A stretch of 64,000 nt of DNA from Bin87 sp963666415 (lineage in GTDB: Bacteria > Chloroflexota > Dehalococcoidia > Lucifugimonadales > UBA3495). Both the position numbers and the translations under genes were made by a program. Positions 51,363 through 60,473 of this stretch are shown piece after piece (position 1 is the first letter of the stretch; each line of letters opens with the position of its first letter). Where the stretch lies: contig CAXXPD010000003.1 of the NCBI GenBank assembly GCA_963666415.2, positions 1,922,001 through 1,986,000 on the forward strand, written 5' to 3'. Under the pieces are notes generated by a model. It did not search any database and was not told the origin of the DNA. It saw only the letters and a list, made by a program, of their open reading frames with translations.

Positions 51363-52596
51363 CAGGGCAATCGCGTCTTAATGATAATTTTTAGAATTAT
51401 ACCAATGTTGCCCGATTCGATAAAACGAGAGGGGGCAACGGACCATGGCAGAATCGCATCATGTATCGGTCCTGGATCATTTCGCTGATCTGGACGACCC
51501 CAGGGTGGAACGCACCCGACGCCACAAACTGGTGGACATCATCGCCATCGCCATTTGCGCCATCATCTGCGGAGCCGATTCCTGGGTGCATGTGGAGCTC
51601 TTCGGCAGGAGCAAGCTGGAATGGTTCCAAACCTTTCTGGAGCTGCCCGGGGGGATTCCCTCCCCTGACACCTTCGGCGATGTTTTTGCCCGTCTGGACC
51701 CAGAGCAGTTCCAGAGTTGCTTCATGGCCTGGACCCAAGCCATCGCTGAGTTGCTGCCCGAGGAGGTGGTGGCCATTGACGGGAAGACGGCCCGGCGTTC
51801 TCACGACTGCGCGGGTGGCAAGGGAGCCATGCATCTGGTCAGCGCTTGGGCCACGCAGAACACCCTGACTTTAGGTCAGGTCAGGACGGCGGAGAAGTCC
51901 AATGAGATCACCGCCATTCCCCAACTGCTGGACTTGCTGGATCTGCAAGGCTGCATCGTGACCATTGACGCCATGGGCTGCCAGCGGGAGATTGCCCAGC
52001 AGATCGTGGACGGCGGGGCCGATTACGTGCTGGCGGTGAAGGAGAATCAAGGACAACTCCACGAGGGCATCCGAGACCTGTTCGAGGGGGCGGAAGCATT
52101 GGGCTTTGACGGGGTGCCCTACGACTACTCCCAGACCGTGAACAAGGGACACGGACGGGTGGAACGGCGGGAATGCTGGACCATCACCGAGACGGATTGC
52201 CTGGACTACATCAACCCCCACGGGCAATGGCCCCAACTGAAGGCCGCCATCAAAGTGGTCGGCCATCGTGAGACCGCAGCCGGCGCTATCAGTCAACCTC
52301 GCTACTACATCAGCAGCCGGGCGGCCCCAGCAGGACAACTGCTGGCTGCCGTCAGGAGCCATTGGAGCATCGAGAACTCACTGCATTGGACTTTGGATGT
52401 AACCTTTCGAGAAGACCAGTGCCGAGTGCGCAAGGCCCACGGACCACAGAACCTGGCCACCCTGCGTCAGATCTCCCACAACCTGCTGAAAAACGAGAAC
52501 ACCCTGAAAGTGGGCATCCAAGGCAAACGCCTCAACGCCGGTTGGCGTGAAGACTACCTGCTAAAAGTACTCCTCGGATAAGACGCGATTGCCCTG
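51363..52596 (+). mobile_element. ISAs1-family insertion sequence, copy 2
   Basis: 1234 bp with inverted repeats CAGGGCAATCGCG at 51363-51375 and 52584-52596. Flanks TCGTTAACCG and CCGTTAACGG match at eight of ten positions, a decayed duplication. Same orientation as copy 1, 13 kb away. Lies directly before typA, whose promoter may be partly supplied by the element. Confidence 0.9.
51445..52581 (+). CDS. ISAs1-family transposase (copy 2)
   Basis: 378 aa, one intact frame. FADLDDPRVERTRRHKLVDI at the N-terminus; catalytic VVAIDGKTARRS, CIVTIDAMGCQ and HWSIENSLHW are all kept; C-terminal LLKNENTLKVGIQGKRL. Differences from copy 1 are spread over the protein, so the two came from separate arrivals or an old duplication. 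The ATG is 82 bp from the left repeat, and GGGGG lies near it as a possible ribosome site. Confidence 0.93.
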   Translation: MAESHHVSVLDHFADLDDPRVERTRRHKLVDIIAIAICAIICGADSWVHVELFGRSKLEWFQTFLELPGGIPSPDTFGDVFARLDPEQFQSCFMAWTQAIAELLPEEVVAIDGKTARRSHDCAGGKGAMHLVSAWATQNTLTLGQVRTAEKSNEITAIPQLLDLLDLQGCIVTIDAMGCQREIAQQIVDGGADYVLAVKENQGQLHEGIRDLFEGAEALGFDGVPYDYSQTVNKGHGRVERRECWTITETDCLDYINPHGQWPQLKAAIKVVGHRETAAGAISQPRYYISSRAAPAGQLLAAVRSHWSIENSLHWTLDVTFREDQCRVRKAHGPQNLATLRQISHNLLKNENTLKVGIQGKRLNAGWREDYLLKVLLG

Positions 52597-52663
52597 CCGT
52601 TAACGGGTAAAACCCTGCAATATTGACGAACGGATGCTATCATAGCTGATGGGGTGAACTGCT

Positions 52664-54496
52664 TTGAGTGACTACCGAAACAACGATATCCGCAATTTGG
52701 CCATCATAGCCCACGTCGATCACGGCAAGACAACGCTGGTTGATGCGTTGTTGAAACAGGGCAAAGTGTTCCGCGACCACCAGCAGGTCGGTGAGTTGAT
52801 CATGGACACCAACCCGCTGGAGCGGGAGCGGGGCATCACGATCCTGGCCAAAAATGCCTCGGTTTCCTTCAACGGCGTTCGCATCAACATCATCGACACG
52901 CCGGGCCATGCTGATTTCAGCGGCGAGGTGGAACGGGTGATGAACATGGCCGACGGCTGCCTGCTGCTGGTGGATGCCGTGGACGGCCCCATGCCCCAGA
53001 CGACTTACGTGCTGCGCCAGGCGCTGCAACAGAACGTGACCCCCATGGTGGTAATCAACAAGGTTGATCGCCCCGAGGCCAGGATTGCCGAAGTGGTAGG
53101 CCTGGTCCAGGATTTGTTCCTGGAACTCGCGACCAAGTCCGAGCAACTCGATTATCCGGTGTTGTACACTTCAGCCCGCGAGGGCTACGCATCCGCCGAC
53201 CCGGACGTTCGGGGGACGGATATGCAGCCTCTTTTTGAGGCGGTCCTCGATTCGGTGCCAGCGCCTACCGGCGATCCGGATGCTCCGCTGCAAATGCTGG
53301 TTGCGGCGCTGGACTACAACAATTACATGGGTCAGGTGGCCGTGGGCCGCATTACCAACGGCACGCTCAAGCTACGGGACGACGTGGCTTTGATGACCCG
53401 AAATGGCGAACCCACCATTCACAACCTGGAGCGCATCTGCGTGTTCCGCGGCGTGGAACGGGTGGAGGTAGCGGAAGCCTATGCCGGGGACGTGGTGGCG
53501 GTTACTGGCCCGGAGGGGGTTTCGATAGGCGACACCATAGCCTGTCGCGAAAACCCGGTGGCCCTGCCGTCTATCGACATTAACGAACCGACCGTGCGGA
53601 TGACATTCGGCGTCAGCACGTCGCCGTTCATGGGCAAGGAAGGTTCGCACTGCACGTCCCGCAATTTGTACGAGCGGCTCATGCGTGAGCTACGAACCAA
53701 CGTCAGCATGCAGGTCGAAGCCACTCCCAGCCCGGATGTGTTCGTGGTGGCCGGACGGGGAGAGTTGCACCTTTCCATTCTCGTTGAGACCATGCGTCGC
53801 GAGCAGTACGAATTCCAGGTGTCCCGTCCCGCGCCGATTACCAAAGTCGTTGACGGCAGAATCCACGAGCCATTCGAGATTCTCAATTTGACCACCCGAG
53901 AAGAGTACGTGGGGGCGCTGACTGAATACCTGTCCGGGCACCTGGGCCAGATGCGGGATATGCGGTACGACGAGAACGGCTACGTTCACATGGAGTACAA
54001 GATACCCACGCGCGGACTGATCGGATTCAACGCTTTTTTCCTGCGGACAACCCGTGGCGACGGCGTGAAGAACAGCATTTTCACGTCCTATGAACCAATG
54101 GAAGGCGAAATAAAGTCCCAACGCAGCGGTGTATTGGTAGCCTCCGAGGGCGGGCCGGCCGTTACCTACGGGCTCCTCAATGCCCAGGGCCGTGGCGACA
54201 CCTTCATCGATCCTGGCACCATGGTCTACGCAGGAATGATCGTCGGCAGCCAGCGCCGGGACGGCGATATCGAGGTAAACGTCTGCAAGGAAAAGAAGCT
54301 GACCAACATGCGCTCGTCAACGGCAGACGTGGCCAAACGGCTGAACGCTACCATCCGGATGAGCCTGGAGGAGGCCCTGGCGTTTATCGACGACGATGAG
54401 TTGGTTGAGGTAACGCCTCAGAACCTGCGCCTGCGCAAGATGGAACTGTCCGCCCGGGGCCGCAAACGGCAGCGCCGCGACGGGGCCCACGCCTGA
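52664..54496 (+). CDS. typA: Translational GTPase TypA/BipA
   Basis: 610 aa with a TTG start at 52664 and GGGGTG upstream. GTPase motifs: G1 HVDHGKTT at 17-24, G2 ERGIT at 55-59, G3 DTPGHAD at 78-84, G4 NKVD at 132-135. The EF-G-like domains follow, and the BipA-specific C-terminal domain contains KEKKLTNMRSSTADVAKRLN. It binds the ribosome, helps 50S assembly and acts in stress or cold adaptation. Intact and the one clear housekeeping gene in the window. It lies 67 bp after the ISAs1 end, so the element may have displaced or formed its promoter. Confidence 0.97.
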   Translation: MSDYRNNDIRNLAIIAHVDHGKTTLVDALLKQGKVFRDHQQVGELIMDTNPLERERGITILAKNASVSFNGVRINIIDTPGHADFSGEVERVMNMADGCLLLVDAVDGPMPQTTYVLRQALQQNVTPMVVINKVDRPEARIAEVVGLVQDLFLELATKSEQLDYPVLYTSAREGYASADPDVRGTDMQPLFEAVLDSVPAPTGDPDAPLQMLVAALDYNNYMGQVAVGRITNGTLKLRDDVALMTRNGEPTIHNLERICVFRGVERVEVAEAYAGDVVAVTGPEGVSIGDTIACRENPVALPSIDINEPTVRMTFGVSTSPFMGKEGSHCTSRNLYERLMRELRTNVSMQVEATPSPDVFVVAGRGELHLSILVETMRREQYEFQVSRPAPITKVVDGRIHEPFEILNLTTREEYVGALTEYLSGHLGQMRDMRYDENGYVHMEYKIPTRGLIGFNAFFLRTTRGDGVKNSIFTSYEPMEGEIKSQRSGVLVASEGGPAVTYGLLNAQGRGDTFIDPGTMVYAGMIVGSQRRDGDIEVNVCKEKKLTNMRSSTADVAKRLNATIRMSLEEALAFIDDDELVEVTPQNLRLRKMELSARGRKRQRRDGAHA

Positions 54497-54560
54497 AACC
54501 AGGGTGACTGACGCGGGCGTCGCAGCGCGTTCGCCTCGGCGGGCGCGGCGTTGAATTCCG

Positions 54561-56099
54561 CTATTGGGTTTTGATCCAGTCAGCGACTCGCTCCCCGATG
54601 GTTATCGCGGTGGTGTTGGTGTTGGCGCGCACCACGTTCGGCATAACGGATGTGTCTGCGACCCGCAATCCTTCCAGCCCGCGAACCCGGCAAAACTGGT
54701 CAACCACTGCCATGGGGTCGGAATCGGGACCCATTTTGCACGTGCCGGCCAGATGCTGTGAAGTGGTGACATTGCGGTTGAGCCAGTCGTCCAACGTAGC
54801 GTCGGAGGCCAGATCGTCGTGGGTTGGGGTCAACGGGCCGTCGACGATGTCCTTGAAGGCGTCGTGTTCCAGCAATCCGAAGCAGATGCGCACGGCTTCA
54901 CGTAACCGCTCCCGGTCTGATTGTTCTTCCAGGAACCCGTAATACAGATTGGGCTGGTCGTGAGGGTTTGACGATGCGAGGGTAACCTCGCCCTGGCCGG
55001 CGGCCAGCTCCAGGATGCAGGAGAACCGCACGCCCTCGCCTTCCAGCGGGTCGCCTCCCAACGGGAATGAGAACGAGGAAGGCATTATCTGGATGTCGTT
55101 GCGCAGGTTTGAGCCGCTCGCCGTGTAGCGTAGCGCGGCCTGAATCCGTGGTGCCTCGGCGTCCTGCGGGAAATCGTCCTTGACTCTGAGGCGTACGGGA
55201 GCCATCGGATGGTCGCGGAAATTCTTGCCCACACCCGGGGAGTCCAAAACGACGGAAATGCCGTGGCTGCGCAGATGGTCGGCCGGGCCCACGCCGGAAA
55301 GCATCAGTATCTGGGGGGAAGCGATGGCGCCGCCGCTGAGGACCACCTGATCGGCTTCCACCTGAAAAACCTCGCCGCCACTTTCCACTTCAACGCCCGA
55401 TACTTTGTTGCCCACGAACAGAATGCGCCGTACCACCACGTTGCCACGCACGGTCAGATTCAACCGGTGCCGGTTGGGGTTGATGTAGGTCAAGCCCGTG
55501 CTCATGCGGATGCCGTTGGGGTTGTTCATCGGGATGGGCCCGACGCCGCCGGAATCGGGATGGTTCAAATCCGGGTCTTCCCGGTATCCAGCGTCAATCG
55601 CCGATTGATAAAAGGCGTTTTGGAACGGCAACCATTCTGGCTTCTGGAAACGACGCACCGGTATAGGCCCGTCGGTGCCGTGGAAGTCGTCGCGGATGTC
55701 GGTATCGGTTTCCAGCTTTCGGAGATAGGGCAGGACTTTGACGTAAGCCCATTCATCGTTGCCCATGGCCGCCCACGAGTCATAGTCTTCCGGAACGCCG
55801 CGCAGGATAACCTGGCCGTTGATGGCGCTGGTGCCCCCGACGACTTTGCCACGCGGCACCGGCATGGGTTCGGTTTGCTCGGGGCGACCCTGTGCCTGGA
55901 ACGACCAGTTGTGGGGTGCGCCGGGCGTGGATGCCGTGGCGTTGTAACCGAATTTCAGGTCGTCTGGGTAGTTCTCAAAGTCGGGATAGTCGGGGCCCGC
56001 TTCCAGCAGCAGCACTGAGCGATCGGGGTCTTCCGAAAGCCGGGCGGCAACGACACAACCCGCTGAACCAGCGCCGATAACGATGACGTCGTATTTCAT
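54561..56099 (-). CDS. GMC-family FAD-dependent oxidoreductase (intact paralog)
   Basis: 512 aa, full length. FAD motif VIGAGSAGC at residues 7-15; GKVVGGTSAINGQVILRG is the GMC signature near residue 85; the second signature is SGGAIASPQILMLSGVGP. The C-terminal active site is QHLAGTCKMGPDSDPMAV and VVRANTNTTAI, where the H and N are the usual catalytic pair. Members are choline or alcohol dehydrogenases. The start ATG is preceded by AGGAG-like GGAGAGGAAA. It is the last gene of the minus-strand run CMD-amidohydrolase-SMP30-GMC. It is close to the broken gene at 7052-8591 and probably oxidises a related alcohol. Confidence 0.93.
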   Translation of the reverse strand: MKYDVIVIGAGSAGCVVAARLSEDPDRSVLLLEAGPDYPDFENYPDDLKFGYNATASTPGAPHNWSFQAQGRPEQTEPMPVPRGKVVGGTSAINGQVILRGVPEDYDSWAAMGNDEWAYVKVLPYLRKLETDTDIRDDFHGTDGPIPVRRFQKPEWLPFQNAFYQSAIDAGYREDPDLNHPDSGGVGPIPMNNPNGIRMSTGLTYINPNRHRLNLTVRGNVVVRRILFVGNKVSGVEVESGGEVFQVEADQVVLSGGAIASPQILMLSGVGPADHLRSHGISVVLDSPGVGKNFRDHPMAPVRLRVKDDFPQDAEAPRIQAALRYTASGSNLRNDIQIMPSSFSFPLGGDPLEGEGVRFSCILELAAGQGEVTLASSNPHDQPNLYYGFLEEQSDRERLREAVRICFGLLEHDAFKDIVDGPLTPTHDDLASDATLDDWLNRNVTTSQHLAGTCKMGPDSDPMAVVDQFCRVRGLEGLRVADTSVMPNVVRANTNTTAITIGERVADWIKTQ

Positions 56100-56143
56100 G
56101 CTTGTTTCCTCTCCTTGGTGAGATTGCTAACAGCCGGGATTTT

Positions 56144-56181
56144 CACCCTCACCCCTGCCTTCTCCCATCGAGGGAGAGGGG
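56144..56181. repeat. CCCTCACCCC...GGGAGAGGG intergenic hairpin, copy 1
   Basis: CACCCTCACCCCTGCCTTCT then CCCATCGAGGGAGAGGGG. It folds as a stem with CTCCC/GGGAG at its core. Lies between SMP-30 and GMC. A common dispersed element in GC-rich genomes. Confidence 0.6.
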
Positions 56182-56217
56182 TTAGATTGATGCACTGCTT
56201 GCGATGAGGGGCGCCGG

Positions 56218-57135
56218 CTAGCGAACCGGCGGCCACATTATCCAGCCGCGACGCCCGGTGTTGCGTAGCCGGAGGAGGTGCCCCCCGATGGTGGTAACGT
56301 ACACGCTGCTCTGGTCGGTGTCGCCGAAGGCGCAGTTGGTCGGCATATCCACACCCACCGGCATCGGGTAGGTTTCCAGAACTCTGCCCGCCGGTGTCCA
56401 GACGTAAATCATGGGGCCCGGCCCGCTCTCATAGTTGCCTGCGGTGCCGACGATGTTGCCTTCCGAATCGAGGCACATACCGTCAATGCCGCGCTGTGGG
56501 CCGCGGTGGTCCTGGCCGAACTGGTGCAGCACGATGTACTGGCCCAACGACCCGTCGGCATTGATGGGATAAGAGCGCAGCTCGCGCACACCGCCGGGCT
56601 CGGCGTCGGTCTGGATCATGTGCAGATGACTGTCGTCCGGCGATATGAGCAATCCGTTGGTGCCGGTGGTGTCGAACGTCATTCGCTGGCAGGTCCAGGT
56701 GCCGTCGGGTTGAGGGTCGGCGCGCAGAATGTCCTTGTTCGCGATTACCTGTTGTTCGCTGGGGTCGATGTTGACGGCGTTCCAGGGATTGCTGAACCAG
56801 ATACGGCCCTTCCGGTCGATGGCAAGGTCGTTGGGCGTGTTCAATGGCTGGCCATCCAAACTGTCAACGATAGTGGTCGTGCTACCGTCCGGCTCGAAGC
56901 GAACGATAGCGCGCCCACCGGAGCAGCAACCGTACAGGCGGCCATCAGCGTCGAAGGCGAGGCCGTTGGTGTGGTTGGTGTTCTCACGGTAGATGCTGCA
57001 CTCCCCGGTCTCCGGGTCGTAGGCCATGATGCGGCTGGCCGGAATGTAGGTAAACAGCATCCGCTTGCCATCCCAGGCAGGGCCTTCGGTCAAGCGGCTG
57101 AATGGTCCGGCGACGTGTTCCCATTGCAGTGTCAT
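56218..57135 (-). CDS. SMP-30/gluconolactonase family propeller
   Basis: 305 aa. Metal ligands expected in six-bladed SMP-30 propellers are visible: E17 in LTEGPAWDG, N in NTPNDLAIDRKG, and D in GMCLDSEGN. HNGLAFDADGRLYGC-type blades recur. The family opens sugar lactones or other lactones with Ca or Zn. No signal peptide. GGAGAACACG is upstream of the ATG. It sits between the amidohydrolase and GMC genes, in keeping with lactone formation by an oxidase and hydrolysis by SMP-30. The sugar or substrate is not known. Confidence 0.88.
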   Translation of the reverse strand: MTLQWEHVAGPFSRLTEGPAWDGKRMLFTYIPASRIMAYDPETGECSIYRENTNHTNGLAFDADGRLYGCCSGGRAIVRFEPDGSTTTIVDSLDGQPLNTPNDLAIDRKGRIWFSNPWNAVNIDPSEQQVIANKDILRADPQPDGTWTCQRMTFDTTGTNGLLISPDDSHLHMIQTDAEPGGVRELRSYPINADGSLGQYIVLHQFGQDHRGPQRGIDGMCLDSEGNIVGTAGNYESGPGPMIYVWTPAGRVLETYPMPVGVDMPTNCAFGDTDQSSVYVTTIGGHLLRLRNTGRRGWIMWPPVR

Positions 57136-57175
57136 CGTGTTCTCCTTTGTGAAGATGTTGGCGGTGTGGGGTCAT

Positions 57176-57213
57176 CACCCTCACCCCAACCCTCTCCCAT
57201 CAAGGGAGAGGGA
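57176..57213. repeat. CCCTCACCCC...GGGAGAGGG intergenic hairpin, copy 2
   Basis: CACCCTCACCCCAACCCTCT then CCCATCAAGGGAGAGGGA. CCCTCTCCC/GGGAGAGGG is a perfect 9-bp stem with a five-base loop. Lies between amidohydrolase and SMP-30. Confidence 0.7.
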
Positions 57214-57229
57214 GCGAATAGAGGACGTG

Positions 57230-58231
57230 CTAGAGACGGTAGGCTTTAACCGCCGTGCCCTGGAACATAGCGGCTTTCTCTGCGGGTGAGAAACCGCTTG
57301 TAACGTGCTTGAACGCGTTCCACACCGTGGTGTATGCGTAGGACGCTTTGTCCACGGGGAAATTACTTTCGAACATACAGCGTTCCGGCCCGAACTGGTC
57401 GATGCAGAAGGTCAGCCAGGGCGCGATGACCTCGGCTACCTCCGCAGATGTCGGCGGAACGAGTTGCAGATTCCAGCCGTGACCGCTGATCAGGTTGCCA
57501 AACCCGCCCAGCTTTACGACCACGTTGGGGTGAGCGGCAACGGCGGCGATGCCGACCTGCCAGTCCGCGAACACCTGCTCCCTCTGCGCCGCGTAGGGAC
57601 CGACACCGAGGGGACGCCCGACATGGTTCAGGATGATTTTGGCGTCGGGGAAGGCTGCCGCCAGGTCGGCGAGTTCACCGAGTTGAGTGTGATATACCAG
57701 CGCGTCAAAACTCAGGCCCAGCTTCTGCAGGCAATCAAAGCCGGCGCGGAAACCGGAATCCTGCAGCATTCCCGGAGTGTTGGTACTGCCGGGCGCTACT
57801 TCGGGACTGGCGTCCCAGGCGCAGGAGAACCTGATGCCCCGGAACCGGTTGCCGCTGGCGGCGATGTGGGCTTCCAGTACCGGTTGCACGGCTGAGCCCA
57901 GCATCAGATTGGCGTTGGCCACGATGCCGGCGGCGACTGCCGTTGGGCCGAATTGCCCGCTGGCGCTCTGGGCGGCGATGCCCTGCACGAATTCGGTTTC
58001 GCCGACGGACCGCAACTCTGCAGGCCCCTGAGCCCGGTACATGGAATGGCATTCGATGAAAACCGTCTGGGCAATGTTGTGACCGCCGCCAATGTCTTCG
58101 GTAAGCTGGTCGAGGAGATAGCGGTCGCCGGCGCGATCCCAAAAGTGGTGGTGTGGGTCGCAAATGGGCAACCCAGGTTCAATGGCATCTTCCACCACCT
58201 GAGCGAGCCATTCTACGCGTGGACTGGTCAT
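57230..58231 (-). CDS. Amidohydrolase-2 family (TIM-barrel) hydrolase
   Basis: 333 aa from the ATG at 58231, with GGAGGGGAAG upstream; the upstream in-frame codons to 58333 lack a site and family residues. ICDPHHHFWDRAGDRYLL carries the first metal-ligand pair (HHH-F-W). Later: KLGLSFDALVYHTQLGELAD with H, IILNHVGRPLGVGP with H, and CMFESNFPVDKASYAYTT with D. This group (COG3618) acts on lactones, such as L-fucono-lactone, or on aryl acids. It lies with SMP-30 and GMC, which supports a lactone or sugar-acid pathway. Specific reaction not established. Confidence 0.88.
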   Translation of the reverse strand: MTSPRVEWLAQVVEDAIEPGLPICDPHHHFWDRAGDRYLLDQLTEDIGGGHNIAQTVFIECHSMYRAQGPAELRSVGETEFVQGIAAQSASGQFGPTAVAAGIVANANLMLGSAVQPVLEAHIAASGNRFRGIRFSCAWDASPEVAPGSTNTPGMLQDSGFRAGFDCLQKLGLSFDALVYHTQLGELADLAAAFPDAKIILNHVGRPLGVGPYAAQREQVFADWQVGIAAVAAHPNVVVKLGGFGNLISGHGWNLQLVPPTSAEVAEVIAPWLTFCIDQFGPERCMFESNFPVDKASYAYTTVWNAFKHVTSGFSPAEKAAMFQGTAVKAYRL

Positions 58232-58361
58232 ATCTTCCCCTCCAATCTTTTGCATCGTGCCGGTCTGTTGGACCGCGCTCGGTTCTGTTGCATTGTGCCG
58301 GGGCAAACGTTCCGGTGGCCGTGCCGTCGGCATGGGTTTCCCCTGGCGACCGGCCCAGAAC

Positions 58362-58919
58362 CTAGATGGGCAGCGGCACTTCGGTCAGTTGCTCCGGCAG
58401 TTCAACGCCGAAAGCGTTTACGTTGAACGCCAGCATCGCGTAGCAGCCCATGAGGGTGGTCAACTCGGTGGTGCCTGCAACGCCAAATTGGGCCACCACC
58501 ACGTCGAATGTGGCCTGGCTAACGTGCCTGGTTCGGAAGAATTCCTGTCCGTAGCTCACGACTGCGGCTTCGTCCGCCGCCGGGTTTGGCAGCTCTCTTT
58601 TGTCGCGGAGGGAATCCACAATCTCGTCGCGCAAACCCGCCTGACGCGCTGGCGGAGCGTGGGCGTTCCAGATGAACTGGCAGTTATTTTCCCGAGCCGC
58701 CACCAGCATCGCCAACTCCCGTATGCGGGGTTCCAGCGAAGTGTCGGTCCGCAGGTATAGCGCCAAACCGAGCGCTCGCTCGGCGGCATCAGGAGCGTTG
58801 AGCATTACGGAACCGGGGCCGGTGGTTGGTACTCCGCCACGCTCCGCGACCATCGCGTCGAAAGCCGCCAGCTGATTTTGTGGCACTGATTCTCTGGTTA
58901 CGATTGGGGTGCGAGCCAT
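58362..58919 (-). CDS. CMD-family protein, single domain
   Basis: 185 aa. ELAMLVAARENNCQFIWNAH is the core helix of the family, with a cysteine in NNCQ and a histidine in NAHAPPARQAG; ELTTLMGCYAMLAFNVNAFG is a following helix. The C-X2-C-type pair of AhpD is not seen, so peroxidase activity is unlikely. CACGGAGGG lies before the ATG. First gene of the minus-strand run ending in GMC. Unlike the three tandem genes at 42-45 kb it has one domain, and it seems to be from another branch. Confidence 0.85.
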   Translation of the reverse strand: MARTPIVTRESVPQNQLAAFDAMVAERGGVPTTGPGSVMLNAPDAAERALGLALYLRTDTSLEPRIRELAMLVAARENNCQFIWNAHAPPARQAGLRDEIVDSLRDKRELPNPAADEAAVVSYGQEFFRTRHVSQATFDVVVAQFGVAGTTELTTLMGCYAMLAFNVNAFGVELPEQLTEVPLPI

Positions 58920-59138
58920 GATCCCTCCGTGAGTGTGCGAATGGCCTAGACTGAGTCCGCCGGATTGTCTACGGAGTCTGCCGACTTTGGCGTTACAAAC
59001 GCCGGTACGATGCGCCAGTTTAGCATCATCGAACCGCTGGCAGGGCGGCAGACCAATACTCGCTGAGTAAGGTTGAAATCGTAGGACAGTGTTCTGGATG
59101 AGGTCAGTGTCGACGTCCAGCGAAAAGGTCCCGACTAA

Positions 59139-60299
59139 CTAAACCAAAGCCAAGGTGGGATGTGCATTTGCCGGGTGCTGGGAATCGGGGCGGGAGTCTC
59201 GCGGGAGTGTTTCGGCCCTTGATTGCAGGACCGTCCGGCAGCGCCGTCTCACCTCGTCTTTCCGGCTGGACAGCCCGGCCAGGAATTTGCCGACCCTCTC
59301 CTGTACCGCCGCCCTGCTCCCCAGGCACAGATTGCCAGTGGCCTCCTCTCTCGCCCAGCCCCAGATAGCCTCATCGGCGTTGAAGTCCGGGCTGTAGCCC
59401 GGCAGGTTCACCAGCCTCAGCTCCAGCTCAGGCGTCCTGAGGTACTCCCGCACCGCCTCCCCACGGTGGGCCGGCGCATTGTCCCAGATGACCCGCAGCG
59501 GCCCTGGATGCTTTTCCTTCAGTTGCGTCAGGCAGTTGCGTCAGAAAGGCAACCGAGGTCCCGCTGTTGCTGTTGCCCTCCAGTTCCATCCATTCCACCT
59601 CGCCCGTCTCCAGGCACACCGCTGAATAGTAGCTGGCCTTCTCCCCATACCGCGGGCTATTGGAGTCCACCAACGCAGGCTTACCCTTCAGCACCCACTT
59701 GCCCCGCAATTCCGCGTCCGCCCGGAAGTGGGCCTCATCAGCAAAGAATATGCTGGCTTCAGTCCGTTGGGCCTCCTCCCACAGGGCGGCGTACTTCGCC
59801 ACGAAGGCCTCCCGCTTGGACTCATTCGCCTTGAGCAGACGCTTCTTGGGGCGCTTGCAGGCAAACCCCAGCCGGTAAAGCCAGTTCAGGCAACTGCTGC
59901 GGCACAGGCTGATGCCAAACCGTTCTGAAACAAACTGACGCACCACCCTCCAATACCAGTTGGCCAGTTGGATGCCCGCCGCAGCGGGCGGTTGTTCCAC
60001 CGCCCCTTTCAACTCCTCCTGCTGCGTCTGGTCAAGGGCGGGGGGGAACCACCGGTCTGCTCGAATATCAGGGCCGCAGGCCCTCCCTCACCGAAGGCCG
60101 ACGCCCAACGCCCGATAGTGTGGGGGTCCCGCTCCAGCGCCTCCGCCGTCGCCTCCGCCGTCAAGCCCTGAGCCAGCAGCAGGATGGCGTACCACCGCTC
60201 CCGCTCCCAGGGCGTGGGAGCCAGAATCACACGCCGCCGCAAGTCCTTGACTCCCATCTGCCATTGTTCCAGAGACCGGTCTATCTCCCTCACGCCCAT
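59139..60299 (-). pseudogene. IS630-family transposase in three frames
   Basis: Part 1 (60299-60009): helix-turn-helix LTAEATAEALERDPHTIGRW. It stops after a run of seven C bases (minus strand). Part 2 (60012-59428): in the -1 frame, LCRSSCLNWLYRLGFACKR and FFADEAHFRADAELRGKWV with catalytic D. Part 3 (59453-59139): MREYLRTPELELRLVNLPGY and SPDFNADEAIWGWA with catalytic E. The middle D (VIWDNAPAH) lies in the frame of part 3. The first break fits a -1 frameshift site; the second is caused by a 13-bp tandem duplication (CAGTTGCGTCAGG at 59520-59532 and 59533-59545). Probably inactive. Confidence 0.88.
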
Positions 60300-60392
60300 C
60301 ACCAACCCCTCGCAATTTCTGAGACCAGCTACCTCGGTTCCTTCATAAATTTACCCCATGCGTCTGCGCATTTCACCTTGGCTTTGGTTTAG
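59139..60392 (-). mobile_element. IS630-family insertion sequence, degenerate
   Basis: About 1254 bp bounded by inverted repeats CTAAACCAAAGCCAAGGTG (59139 and, inverted, 60392). TA lies just outside the right end. The transposase is broken by two frame breaks, and its stop codon lies in the left repeat. Confidence 0.85.
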
Positions 60393-60473
60393 TACCGTTG
60401 CCAGGTAGATTTGTAAGAATATAAGAAAGCAGCCATACTGGGGCATGATCTTTGTGTGAGGAAGTGCCCAGCC

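Noticed and set aside
56278..57249. 323-codon plus-strand frame opposite SMP-30
   Set aside because: Antisense of a clear propeller gene; no start site or family likeness.
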